A DNA stretch of 64,000 bases from an uncultured Bacteroidales bacterium (GTDB lineage Bacteria; Bacteroidota; Bacteroidia; Bacteroidales; Paludibacteraceae). A program made the translations under genes and the position numbers. This document shows positions 1 through 6,119 of the stretch, in pieces (positions within the stretch are counted from its first letter, which is position 1; each line of letters starts with the position of its first letter). The stretch lies in the NCBI GenBank assembly GCA_902769535.1, contig CACXPH010000005.1, positions 1 through 64,000 on the forward strand, written 5' to 3'. The notes under the pieces were generated by a model. The model had not been told where the DNA came from, ran no database searches, and saw only the letters and a program-made list of their open reading frames with translations.

Positions 1-75
1 GTGCAAGAATTGACAGCGTGGGCATCCAAGAACTTGCCGACGATCATGAAGCATCGTCAGCAGTTCGAGGAATAA
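1..75 (+). CDS. C-terminal end of an unidentified protein (cut by window edge)
   Basis: Frame 1 is open from the first base and ends with TAA at 73-75, giving 24 residues ending KHRQQFEE. The tail is charged and looks helical. Too little is present to name a family. Reading this as a gene end is inferred from the open frame and from the hairpin that begins four bases after the stop; a chance open frame of this length cannot be excluded. Confidence 0.4.
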   Translation: MQELTAWASKNLPTIMKHRQQFEE

Positions 76-78
76 GCT

Positions 79-203
79 AATCCCGCGTTAGGGATTGGAA
101 GGGCTACGGTATTGTGCAACAATGCGGAACTTGTAAACCCCTGCAAAGCCCGACCGACGTAGCTCTGGAGAGAATGATTTGCAGGGCTATGGAGGAAACG
201 CCC
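79..203 (+). ncRNA. Possible structured RNA or dispersed structured element
   Basis: Four helices can be drawn by eye: GCGTT 85-89 with AACGC 197-201; GGGCTACG 101-108 with CGTAGCTC 158-165 (one G.U pair); ATTGT 111-115 with ACAAT 119-123; CCCTGCAAA 139-147 with TTTGCAGGG 178-186. The second and fourth cross, so together they make a pseudoknot. A competing hairpin pairs AATCCC 79-84 with GGGATT 91-96. The G.U pair at 102/164 would be C.A on the other strand, which favours a plus-strand transcript. I see no promoter and no convincing coding frame. From memory the GCGTTAGGGATTG start resembles a motif scattered in many genomes, which I cannot verify. Confidence 0.35.
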
Positions 204-320
204 AAACCTTTATAGTCAGACAAAATACTACGATGCTCGTCATCGAAAAGAAATAGAGGCTCACAGTCATACAACAGATAAGGATGCCCGTCATCCGGAA
301 GAACTTGTGCCCCGTCGTGA

Positions 321-341
321 AAAAAGGAGGGTTGCCCCTCC
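321..341 (-). terminator. Rho-independent terminator for the broken gene at 359-694
   Basis: On the minus strand a perfect 6-bp stem (GGAGGG 326-331 with CCCTCC 336-341, 4-base loop) is followed by five T (complement of A 321-325). It lies 18 bases past the stop of the minus-strand pseudogene. Confidence 0.75.
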
Positions 342-358
342 CAATTCCATTTCTTAGA

Positions 359-694
359 TTAAAAGTTATACTTATAGGCTTCAGCTCTTAACGCTTCGAA
401 CTCAGCAAGTGCTCTTTCATTCTTGCGCTCATGCGCCATCTCGCGCTCCAATTGCGCGTAGAGCCATGCGCCACGGCCGTACATCAAATCCTTTTCAAGT
501 TCCATTTGAGCTTCGAACTCTGCTCTGGAAATGGAATAGCGGACCGTTTTTGTTTCGCGCTTAACTTCTTTCTGCGTAAGAGAAACTTGCTCTTGTGGAA
601 AAGATTGCAGACTTTTTCAATGTCACGATTGACTCCTTATTTGAGCGCGCGCACCCGCCAGCAGAATCCCGGTTACAAGTAGAATTTTTTTCAT
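359..694 (-). pseudogene. Small secreted coiled-coil-like protein gene with two in-frame stops
   Basis: One frame runs from ATG at 692-694 to TAA at 359-361, exactly 112 codons. It opens with a clear signal peptide (MKKILLVTGILLAGARAQ) and ends with a charged, Glu/Lys/Arg-rich helical segment (positions 359 to about 610). Two TGA codons at 623-625 and 617-619 interrupt it just after the signal peptide. The frame is the same on both sides, so this is not a frameshift. It has its own promoter (739-768) and terminator (321-341). The simplest reading is a recently decayed gene. Sequencing error, or re-initiation at an internal Met, are alternatives. A recoded UGA is unlikely because other genes here use TGA to stop. 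I do not recognise the family. Confidence 0.6.
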
Positions 695-722
695 AAACTG
701 TATTGTTTTTTGTGTGTGTTTC

Positions 723-768
723 TTGCACGATTCGCGTGCAAAGGTACAACTTTTTTTGATATATTCAA
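723..768 (-). promoter_or_regulatory. Bacteroidetes-type promoter with overlapping palindrome
   Basis: On the minus strand, TTG (766-768), a 19-base spacer and TACCTTTG (739-746) fit the phylum's -33/-7 consensus. The interrupted palindrome TTGCACG (723-729) / CGTGCAA (735-741) overlaps the -7 element and the expected start of transcription, so it could be an operator or a 5' hairpin. It drives the pseudogene at 359-694. Confidence 0.65.
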
Positions 769-818
769 GAAAATTTATAAAATTTTCAGTTTAGTGTTTA
801 AAGTTTGAAGTTTAGACA

Positions 819-843
819 CAAAAAAGAGAGCCCAAAGGCTCCC
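819..843 (-). terminator. Terminator-like hairpin, minus strand
   Basis: The stem 826-832/837-843 (7 pairs, one G.U on the minus strand, loop 833-836) is followed on the minus strand by a T tract (complement of the A run 820-825). No intact minus-strand gene lies just upstream, so it may be left from a lost gene. Confidence 0.5.
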
Positions 844-846
844 TTT

Positions 847-870
847 CCCGTAACCGGTAACCCGTAACCG
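847..870. repeat. Intergenic GGTTACGGG-type repeat
   Basis: The reverse complement reads as three degenerate copies of GGTTACGGG/GGTTACCGG. The same word family lies inside the coding sequence of the DHH phosphoesterase (3369-3391 and 3726-3744). Confidence 0.6.
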
Positions 871-974
871 CATAGGGGTTAAATAGGGATCATATAGGGG
901 TAATCCTAGACTTTAGTCCTTATATTTACCTAATCACACCCTAATATCGCCCTATGTCAGACATCGTTCATTGC

Positions 975-1112
975 GTCAAATGATATTTTGACAAACATTT
1001 TATCATGTCGCTATGTCGCTATGTCGCTCTTGTCGCTCTTCTATATCATGCTGATTTATAGCGATTTATACTGCAAAATGATTTGCAAAAACAGCGACAT
1101 AGCGACACAGCG
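975..1112. repeat. Repeat-rich non-coding stretch with inverted TGTCGCT tandem arrays
   Basis: GTCAAA 975-980 pairs with TTTGAC 987-992. ATGTCGCT occurs three times in tandem at 1005-1028, followed by one decayed copy to 1037. The inverted form AGCGACAT/AGCGACAC appears at 1093-1108. The two arrays could fold into a long hairpin. No believable gene is present between the pseudogene promoter and the terminator at 1146. The function is unknown. Confidence 0.6.
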
Positions 1113-1145
1113 TCATCCTTCTTTGACCTATTGGCCTCCCCCCCC

Positions 1146-1184
1146 AAAAAAAGAGACGGGGCACGATGAACGTGCTCCGCCTCT
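1146..1184 (-). terminator. Strong minus-strand terminator
   Basis: The left arm 1152-1165 and right arm 1171-1184 pair with one mismatch and one G.U, with loop ATGAA. On the minus strand seven T (complement of 1146-1152) follow. It probably ended the minus-strand gene whose last codons survive at 1230-1292. Confidence 0.7.
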
Positions 1185-1229
1185 TGGCTGATTTCTGACA
1201 GCTTAATGCTGACAGCTATGATTTATTTC

Positions 1230-1292
1230 TCAGACTCTCTCTTCGCCGTTGATGACGGTACGGAGCTCCATCGGCTGGCCTGCAACGTGCCT
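1230..1292 (-). pseudogene. Residual 3' end of an unidentified minus-strand gene
   Basis: A minus-strand frame is open from 1292 to TGA at 1230-1232 and ends MELRTVINGEERV, with a strong terminator 46 bases beyond. The peptide looks like a natural protein end, but I cannot name it. It abuts, on the other strand, the CHAT remnant. The two together look like a deletion scar near 1272. Confidence 0.35.
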
Positions 1293-1369
1293 TCAAACAA
1301 GCCGGAGCGCAGACTATCATTATGTCCCTTTGGCCGGTTAATTGGGCTGGATTTATTATGTTGGACTGA
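1256..1369 (+). pseudogene. Remnant of a CHAT-domain (caspase-like) protein gene
   Basis: A plus-strand frame open from 1256 to TGA at 1367-1369 encodes GLQRAFKQAGAQTIIMSLWP, which matches the conserved segment that follows the catalytic Cys motif in CHAT domains (caspase HetF-associated with TPRs). Neither the His/Cys catalytic part upstream nor the C-terminal part downstream is present, and there is no start codon. This is a fragment of a once larger protease-like gene of the type found with TPR repeats and in some defence or cell-death systems. Identification rests on about 23 residues recognised from memory. Confidence 0.6.
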
Positions 1370-1380
1370 CGATTTTACGT

Positions 1381-1446
1381 AGAATCGCAGATTATTTTGT
1401 GCAAAATCGCAGATTTTTCTTGCAAGAATCGCAGATTTTTTGTACC
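1381..1446 (+). repeat. Three direct repeats with a 22-bp period upstream of the BACON gene
   Basis: AATCGCAGATT occurs at 1383-1393, 1405-1415 and 1427-1437, exactly 22 bp apart (about two helical turns, so on one face of DNA). The T-rich spacers are also alike. The array overlaps the -33 element of the promoter at 1420-1450. It could bind a regulator cooperatively or be a degenerate tandem repeat. Confidence 0.7.
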
Positions 1447-1450
1447 TTTG
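1420..1450 (+). promoter_or_regulatory. Promoter of the BACON-domain gene
   Basis: TTG (1420-1422), a 20-base spacer and TACCTTTG (1443-1450) match the Bacteroidetes -33/-7 consensus. The start codon is 31 bases downstream. Confidence 0.75.
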
Positions 1451-1481
1451 CACGCGATTTTGACATTTAATTAAACGACAT

Positions 1482-3254
1482 ATGAAAAAGTACCTCTTCA
1501 ACACCCTGTGTATTCTTGCCTTTTGGGCAGTTAGCACACCCGCTCTAGCAGAAGACTGCAGTGTAATCATCGGTGCCGCTCGCATCCTGTATCAGCAGCA
1601 GAAATGGGAGATCGCCAAGATGGAATGTGAGGCATACCTCAAAGAATGCGGTTACAATGCCGAAGTGCAGCAGATCTTAAACGCCTGCAACCAAAACTTG
1701 AAAGGAAGCACTCCTGCACCGGTTACTCAGAGTAGTAGCGATGAAGATGAAGAAGAGTTAAGTCTATTCGGTAACCCGTCACCGGCACCTGCACCTGCTC
1801 CTGCACCTGCACCCCAACCTACGCAGCAGCCGAGTCAGCCCAGTAAGCCCAGTCAACCGAGTCATTCTACTCAACCTACTGCACCTGCAGCAGGTGTAGG
1901 TTTTGGATTGGAACTTGAAGAAGAAGATGAAGCAGCTCCTGCTCCGACCTATACACCACAACCGACCCAACCGACCTACACGCCGGAACCGGTATTCATT
2001 CCAGAACCCGAACCCGAGCCGGAACCCGTTTATACGCCGGTACCGGAACCTGTCTTCACTTCGGAGATAGAACCGGAGCCGGAATCCGAACCGATCATCA
2101 TCTTGACGGAACCCGAACCTGAGCCGGAACCGGTACACGCGCTGGTGGTAGAACCGGAACCGACCAAAGCACAAGAGTCCGTAAAGGAAGAAGAACCGGT
2201 GTATATCCCACAACCGGTGGAGAGACCCAGAAAAGAGATTTTGTTCAAGGTTTCCAAATCGTTCCTGGAGTTCCCGGAGCAAGGAGGCGAGAGTCGCATT
2301 GATGTGACGTCCGACGACGGATGGAAAGTGGCGGACAAACCGGCATGGGTTACCGTTCAGCGCAACGGCAACACGCTGACCATCAAGGTAGCAGTCAACG
2401 AACGCTTCACGGCGCGCGAAGGCGATATCGTGCTTACCAATGACAACCATGTGGAACTGCGTGTAGTAGTTGCCCAAGAGCGTAACAGCGATTACATGAA
2501 CCTGTCGGCACAACTGATTGACGACACCGAAGGAGACGGTGGACGCTACACGATCAAGGTAAGCAGTAACAAGACCTGGAAAGTAGGCACGTTGCCTGAC
2601 TGGTGTACCGCTGAACAGAATGGAGAAAATCTGTCTATCCGTTTGGATGCCAACAAGAGCGGTGCTGCTCGTCAGACACAGATCGTGATCACGGCCAACA
2701 ACTCGGTATTGCCGGCACAGGTCATCACGGTCAAACAATCGCCTATCCACGATTATATTATTATCAATCCGAATATCATCACCTCGAGCGGTAAGAGCAG
2801 TATTGCTACCGTCCGAGTGGAGACCGATCAAGCGGAATACCGCATCGAAGGCCTGCCTTCATGGTGCACCATCAAGCAACAGACTGCTAAAGGTTTTGTT
2901 ATCGAGATTGCAGACAACAGCGGTGGTGCATCACGTGAAGCGCAGTGCGATGTAACGATTGCCGGTGGTAAGAGCGAGAAACTGCTCATTCGTCAGGAAG
3001 AACGTCTGACCTACATCATGGTATCGCCGAAGATCATCACCGCCTCCAAACGCGGAGGTACCATCACGGTGAATGTAAAGAGCAGCGGTCCATGGCGTGT
3101 AGTGAACCTGCCGGACTGGTTGCAAGTGACTGCTCAGACCGATTACACCTTCACGCTCTCTATTGATGAGAACAAGACTAACGGCCCGCGCCGCGTTTGT
3201 TTCTCCGTTTCGACAGGAGGTCTGCGCGAGAGTATCGAAGTGAAACAAGAATAA
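1482..3254 (+). CDS. Secreted multi-BACON-domain protein with Pro/Glu-rich linker
   Basis: The protein has 590 residues. A signal peptide (about 1-23, ending TPALA) is followed by a short helical segment with four Cys (24-75, possibly TPR-like). Then comes a long low-complexity Pro/Ala/Gln and Pro-Glu-Pro linker (about 76-250). Four beta-sandwich repeats of the BACON type follow (about 253-333, 336-420, 421-505, 507-590), each with a W-P-x-W-type core such as DKPAWVTV and DLPDW-like motifs. BACON domains are surface modules of Bacteroidetes, often joined to glycosidases or proteases, but no catalytic domain is present here. It is probably periplasmic or surface-exposed, with a binding or structural role. 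The next gene starts two bases after its stop, so the two are probably co-transcribed. Confidence 0.8.
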   Translation: MKKYLFNTLCILAFWAVSTPALAEDCSVIIGAARILYQQQKWEIAKMECEAYLKECGYNAEVQQILNACNQNLKGSTPAPVTQSSSDEDEEELSLFGNPSPAPAPAPAPAPQPTQQPSQPSKPSQPSHSTQPTAPAAGVGFGLELEEEDEAAPAPTYTPQPTQPTYTPEPVFIPEPEPEPEPVYTPVPEPVFTSEIEPEPESEPIIILTEPEPEPEPVHALVVEPEPTKAQESVKEEEPVYIPQPVERPRKEILFKVSKSFLEFPEQGGESRIDVTSDDGWKVADKPAWVTVQRNGNTLTIKVAVNERFTAREGDIVLTNDNHVELRVVVAQERNSDYMNLSAQLIDDTEGDGGRYTIKVSSNKTWKVGTLPDWCTAEQNGENLSIRLDANKSGAARQTQIVITANNSVLPAQVITVKQSPIHDYIIINPNIITSSGKSSIATVRVETDQAEYRIEGLPSWCTIKQQTAKGFVIEIADNSGGASREAQCDVTIAGGKSEKLLIRQEERLTYIMVSPKIITASKRGGTITVNVKSSGPWRVVNLPDWLQVTAQTDYTFTLSIDENKTNGPRRVCFSVSTGGLRESIEVKQE

Positions 3255-3255
3255 G

Positions 3256-4299
3256 ATGAAACAACTAATCGAACAAGCACAACATATAGTCATCTTCACG
3301 CACATGGCGCCTGACGGGGATGCGATGGGTTCCAGTTTGGCGTTGTGGCATTGGATTAAGGGGTTAGCGGTTACGGGTGACGGGTTACGGGACGTGACGG
3401 TCATTGTGCCGAATGCGTTCCCGGCTTTCCTTAGTTGGATGCCGGGCGCTGACCGGATACGTATCTACGAGAAAGAAAGCGATGCCTGCAACCAACTGAT
3501 TGCGGATGCAGACTTGTTTATCTGCACGGATTTCAACGATCCGAAACGTATCGGACTGATGGGAGAGAAAATGCTGGCGAACAAAGCCAAGAAGATCCTG
3601 ATTGACCACCATTTAATGGCGAATGGCGAATGGCTAAGGGCTAATGTAGACGAAGTACACTCTTTCCCGGAGGCGAGTTCCGCATGCGAGATCGTGTATC
3701 GACTGTTAGCCGATGAGGGGTTACAGGTTACGGGTGACGGGTTAACGACCGACATCGCGACATGCATCTACACGGGGTTGATGACAGATACCGGTAATTT
3801 CTCCTACAACAGCGCTAACTGCGAGATATACGAGATCGTGGCTGATCTTGTACGCGCGGGCGTGAAGAAGGAGGCCGTTTACGATGCGGTCTTCAACCAG
3901 TATTCGACCGACCGCATGCGTCTGACCGGCTACGCGCTGTATCGCAAGATGCGTATCTATCCCGAGTATCACCTGGCGCTCATCACACTGGATGCCGATG
4001 AGTTGGATCGTTTCCATTACCAGCAAGGTGATTGCGAAGGACTGGTCAATATGCCGCTGCAGATAGGCGACGTCTATTATTCGGTCACGATGCGTGAAGA
4101 ACGCGCCAAACCGGGCACACCTAAGTCCCGCATCCGTATCTCCTTCCGTTCGCAAGGCGACCGACCGGTTAACATTTGGGCCAGTGAGGTTTTCCACGGA
4201 GGTGGACACATGAACGCCTCCGGAGGCGAAGTGTTCGGTTCGCTCAACCAAGCCGTGAGACTTTTTGAAGATACTTACAAAAAGTATTTAAAGATTTGA
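3256..4299 (+). CDS. nrnA: DHH/DHHA1 phosphoesterase, NrnA-like (nanoRNase/pAp phosphatase)
   Basis: The 347-residue protein carries an N-terminal DHH domain with HMAPDGDAMGSS (His16, Asp20, Asp22) and the DHH motif near residues 116-118 (LIDHHL), plus a C-terminal DHHA1 domain ending with GGGHMNASGG near 314-323. This is the layout of bifunctional oligoribonuclease / 3'-phosphoadenosine-5'-phosphate phosphatases, cytoplasmic enzymes using Mn2+. Two short extra peptides (GLAVTGDGL and GLQVTGDGL, residues about 36-44 and 155-163) come from an identical 19-base repeat read in the same phase. They sit in surface-loop positions compared with the Bacteroides form as I remember it. Confidence 0.9.
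   Translation: MKQLIEQAQHIVIFTHMAPDGDAMGSSLALWHWIKGLAVTGDGLRDVTVIVPNAFPAFLSWMPGADRIRIYEKESDACNQLIADADLFICTDFNDPKRIGLMGEKMLANKAKKILIDHHLMANGEWLRANVDEVHSFPEASSACEIVYRLLADEGLQVTGDGLTTDIATCIYTGLMTDTGNFSYNSANCEIYEIVADLVRAGVKKEAVYDAVFNQYSTDRMRLTGYALYRKMRIYPEYHLALITLDADELDRFHYQQGDCEGLVNMPLQIGDVYYSVTMREERAKPGTPKSRIRISFRSQGDRPVNIWASEVFHGGGHMNASGGEVFGSLNQAVRLFEDTYKKYLKI
3369..3391 (+). repeat. Coding repeat VTGDGL, copy 1
   Basis: The 19 bases 3369-3387 are identical to 3726-3744 and are read in the same phase (VTGDGL). They are related to the intergenic repeat at 847-870. Confidence 0.85.
3726..3744 (+). repeat. Coding repeat VTGDGL, copy 2
   Basis: Exact 19-base copy of 3369-3387 inside the same gene, same phase. 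Confidence 0.85.
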
Positions 4300-4330
4300 G
4301 ATTTTAGATTTTAGATTTTAGATTTTAAAT
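4297..4330. repeat. Intergenic ATTTTAG tandem words
   Basis: Between the DHH gene and the parvulin gene, GATTTTA occurs four times in near-perfect 8-base tandem. Similar ATTTTAG/AAATCATA words fill the gaps at 10637-10664 and 16890-16917. Confidence 0.75.
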
Positions 4331-6094
4331 ATGAAAAAATTAGTTATTTTTGCAGCCGCAACTGCCATGAGTGTTATGGCGCTTGCACAGAGTGAGACCC
4401 TTATGACGATTAACGGCAAGGCCGTGAGCGCAGAGGAGTTTCTCTACATCTACGAGAAAAACAACCAAGCAGGTGCTGTCGATCCCAAGACGATGGACGA
4501 GTACCTGGACATGTTCATTAATTTCAAGCTCAAAGTGGCGGAAGCCGAGGCACAAGGCATTGATACCACCGCATCCTTCATCAAGGAACTGAAAGGGTAC
4601 CGTGCACAAGCGACACCGAAATACATGCAGGACGAGGCAGCGATGGACAGCCTCGTTGAGATGAGTTGGCGTCACTTGAGCAAGGACCGTCGTGCCGCAC
4701 ACATCGCCATCCAGTGTCCGATGAATGCTGACGTGACTACCGAAGCAGAGGCGCAGGCTAAGATTAACGAAGCCTACGAACGCGTAACCATCGGTAAAGG
4801 TGTGATGAAGGGTAAAGGCAAGAAAGCCAAACTCGTTCGTCAGAAAGTAGAGGCGTTCGACAAAGTGGCTCGTGAGATGAGTACGGATCCGCAGGTTCAA
4901 GAGACAGGCGGTGAGTTGGGATGGATCACTCCGTTCCGTTATGTCTATCCGTTGGAAGAGGCGGTATATAACACACCGGTAGGTAAAGTCAGCGAACCGT
5001 TCCGTACCCAATACGGTTTTCATATCGTGCTGGTAGAGGAAGAGATCGACCATAAGGAAGTCAAAGCTTCGCACATCATGAAGATGGTGCCGGCAGACAG
5101 CCTGAACGAGGCGAAGAAAGCGCTGATTGACAGTCTGGCTAAGGTGGTAACACCGGAGAACTTCGCTGAGGTAGCTCAGAGAGAGTCCGACGACCGCGGC
5201 AGTAGTGCACGTGGTGGTTCGTTAGGATGGTTCGGTAAAGGCATGATGGTTAAGCAGTTCGAAGAGGCGGCCTTCAGCATGGAGAATGGTCAGATCAGTG
5301 CACCCGTTCGTACCCAATACGGATGGCATATCTTGTATAAAGAGGACGAGCGCGGTATTCAACCGCTCGATTCCATGCGTGCACAGATTCATCGTCAGGT
5401 GCTGCGCGACGAGCGTGCGAACGAAGCCGACAAGAGTTTTATCCGCAAGGCACGTGCGGAGTATAACCTGCCGGCAGAGATGAGCGACGCGGATGTAAAG
5501 GCTTATGTGGACGAGCACCTGGAGGAGAAATATCCGGAGTTCCGCAACCTCGTTCAAGAGTACCACGACGGTATTCTGCTGTTTGAGGTTTCGCTCAAGG
5601 AAGTATGGGACAAGGCTGCTAAAGATACAGCCGGTCTGGAGGCATATTTCAAAGCCAACAAGAAAAACTACACCTGGGACAAACCGCACTACAAAGGTTA
5701 TCTGGTTCAGGCCAAGAATGAAAAAGTAGCCAAAGCGGCAGAGAGTATCATCAAGAATGCCAAACCTGACTCAGTGGATAAATACGTAGAGAGTCGTCTG
5801 AATACCGACAGCGTGAAGTTCGTTAAGGTTCAGTACGGCTTGTGGGAAGTAGGTCGCAATAAACTCGTGGACCGTTTCGGTTTCAAACAGCGTGATGCAT
5901 ACAAACCGAATCCTGATTATCCGGTTGTTCGCTGCGTAGGCAAGAAAATCAAAGCACCGCAGACCTGGGATGATGAGAAAGGTAAAGTGACGACCGATTA
6001 TCAAGATTACCTCGAAGCGCAATGGGTTAAAGCACTGCGTGAGAAATATCCGGTAGTGATCAACCAAGAGGTTTGGGAGAAAATCAAGAAATAA
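4331..6094 (+). CDS. Periplasmic parvulin-type peptidyl-prolyl isomerase (PpiC/SurA-like)
   Basis: The 587-residue protein has a signal peptide (1-20, MKKLVIFAAATAMSVMALAQ), an N-terminal helical chaperone-like part, and two PpiC rotamase domains (about 120-237 and 242-340). Both carry the expected pattern: GGELGWI and GGSLGWFGKG, followed by YGFHIVLVEE and YGWHILYKEDE. A C-terminal region (about 340-587) has no clear fold. The family catalyses prolyl cis-trans isomerisation and helps outer-membrane proteins fold in the periplasm. It heads a run of envelope genes (GldG, LysM protein, PorT-like), which fits a role in outer-membrane biogenesis. Confidence 0.88.
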   Translation: MKKLVIFAAATAMSVMALAQSETLMTINGKAVSAEEFLYIYEKNNQAGAVDPKTMDEYLDMFINFKLKVAEAEAQGIDTTASFIKELKGYRAQATPKYMQDEAAMDSLVEMSWRHLSKDRRAAHIAIQCPMNADVTTEAEAQAKINEAYERVTIGKGVMKGKGKKAKLVRQKVEAFDKVAREMSTDPQVQETGGELGWITPFRYVYPLEEAVYNTPVGKVSEPFRTQYGFHIVLVEEEIDHKEVKASHIMKMVPADSLNEAKKALIDSLAKVVTPENFAEVAQRESDDRGSSARGGSLGWFGKGMMVKQFEEAAFSMENGQISAPVRTQYGWHILYKEDERGIQPLDSMRAQIHRQVLRDERANEADKSFIRKARAEYNLPAEMSDADVKAYVDEHLEEKYPEFRNLVQEYHDGILLFEVSLKEVWDKAAKDTAGLEAYFKANKKNYTWDKPHYKGYLVQAKNEKVAKAAESIIKNAKPDSVDKYVESRLNTDSVKFVKVQYGLWEVGRNKLVDRFGFKQRDAYKPNPDYPVVRCVGKKIKAPQTWDDEKGKVTTDYQDYLEAQWVKALREKYPVVINQEVWEKIKK

Positions 6095-6096
6095 AG

Positions 6097-6119
6097 GTGA
6101 GAGGTTATAGGTGAAAGGT
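6097..6119. repeat. AGGTGAGAGGTTA-type intergenic repeat
   Basis: AGGTGAGAGGTTA and AGGTGAAAGGTTA follow each other in the gap before GldG and run into its GTG start. The same words encode KGERLEV inside GldG (6371-6404). Confidence 0.7.

Noticed and set aside
178..357. Open frame continuing in the same frame as the window-start gene
   Set aside because: It has no start codon, follows two stops, and overlaps the structured element and terminator; composition is not protein-like.
359..694. Recoding of UGA as an amino acid
   Set aside because: Many clear genes in the window end in TGA (for example 3256-4299), and no tRNA or selenocysteine element is visible near this gene.
2030..2338. Antisense frames across the Pro-Glu linker of the BACON gene
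   Set aside because: Low-complexity repeats give open frames on both strands; no other coding evidence.
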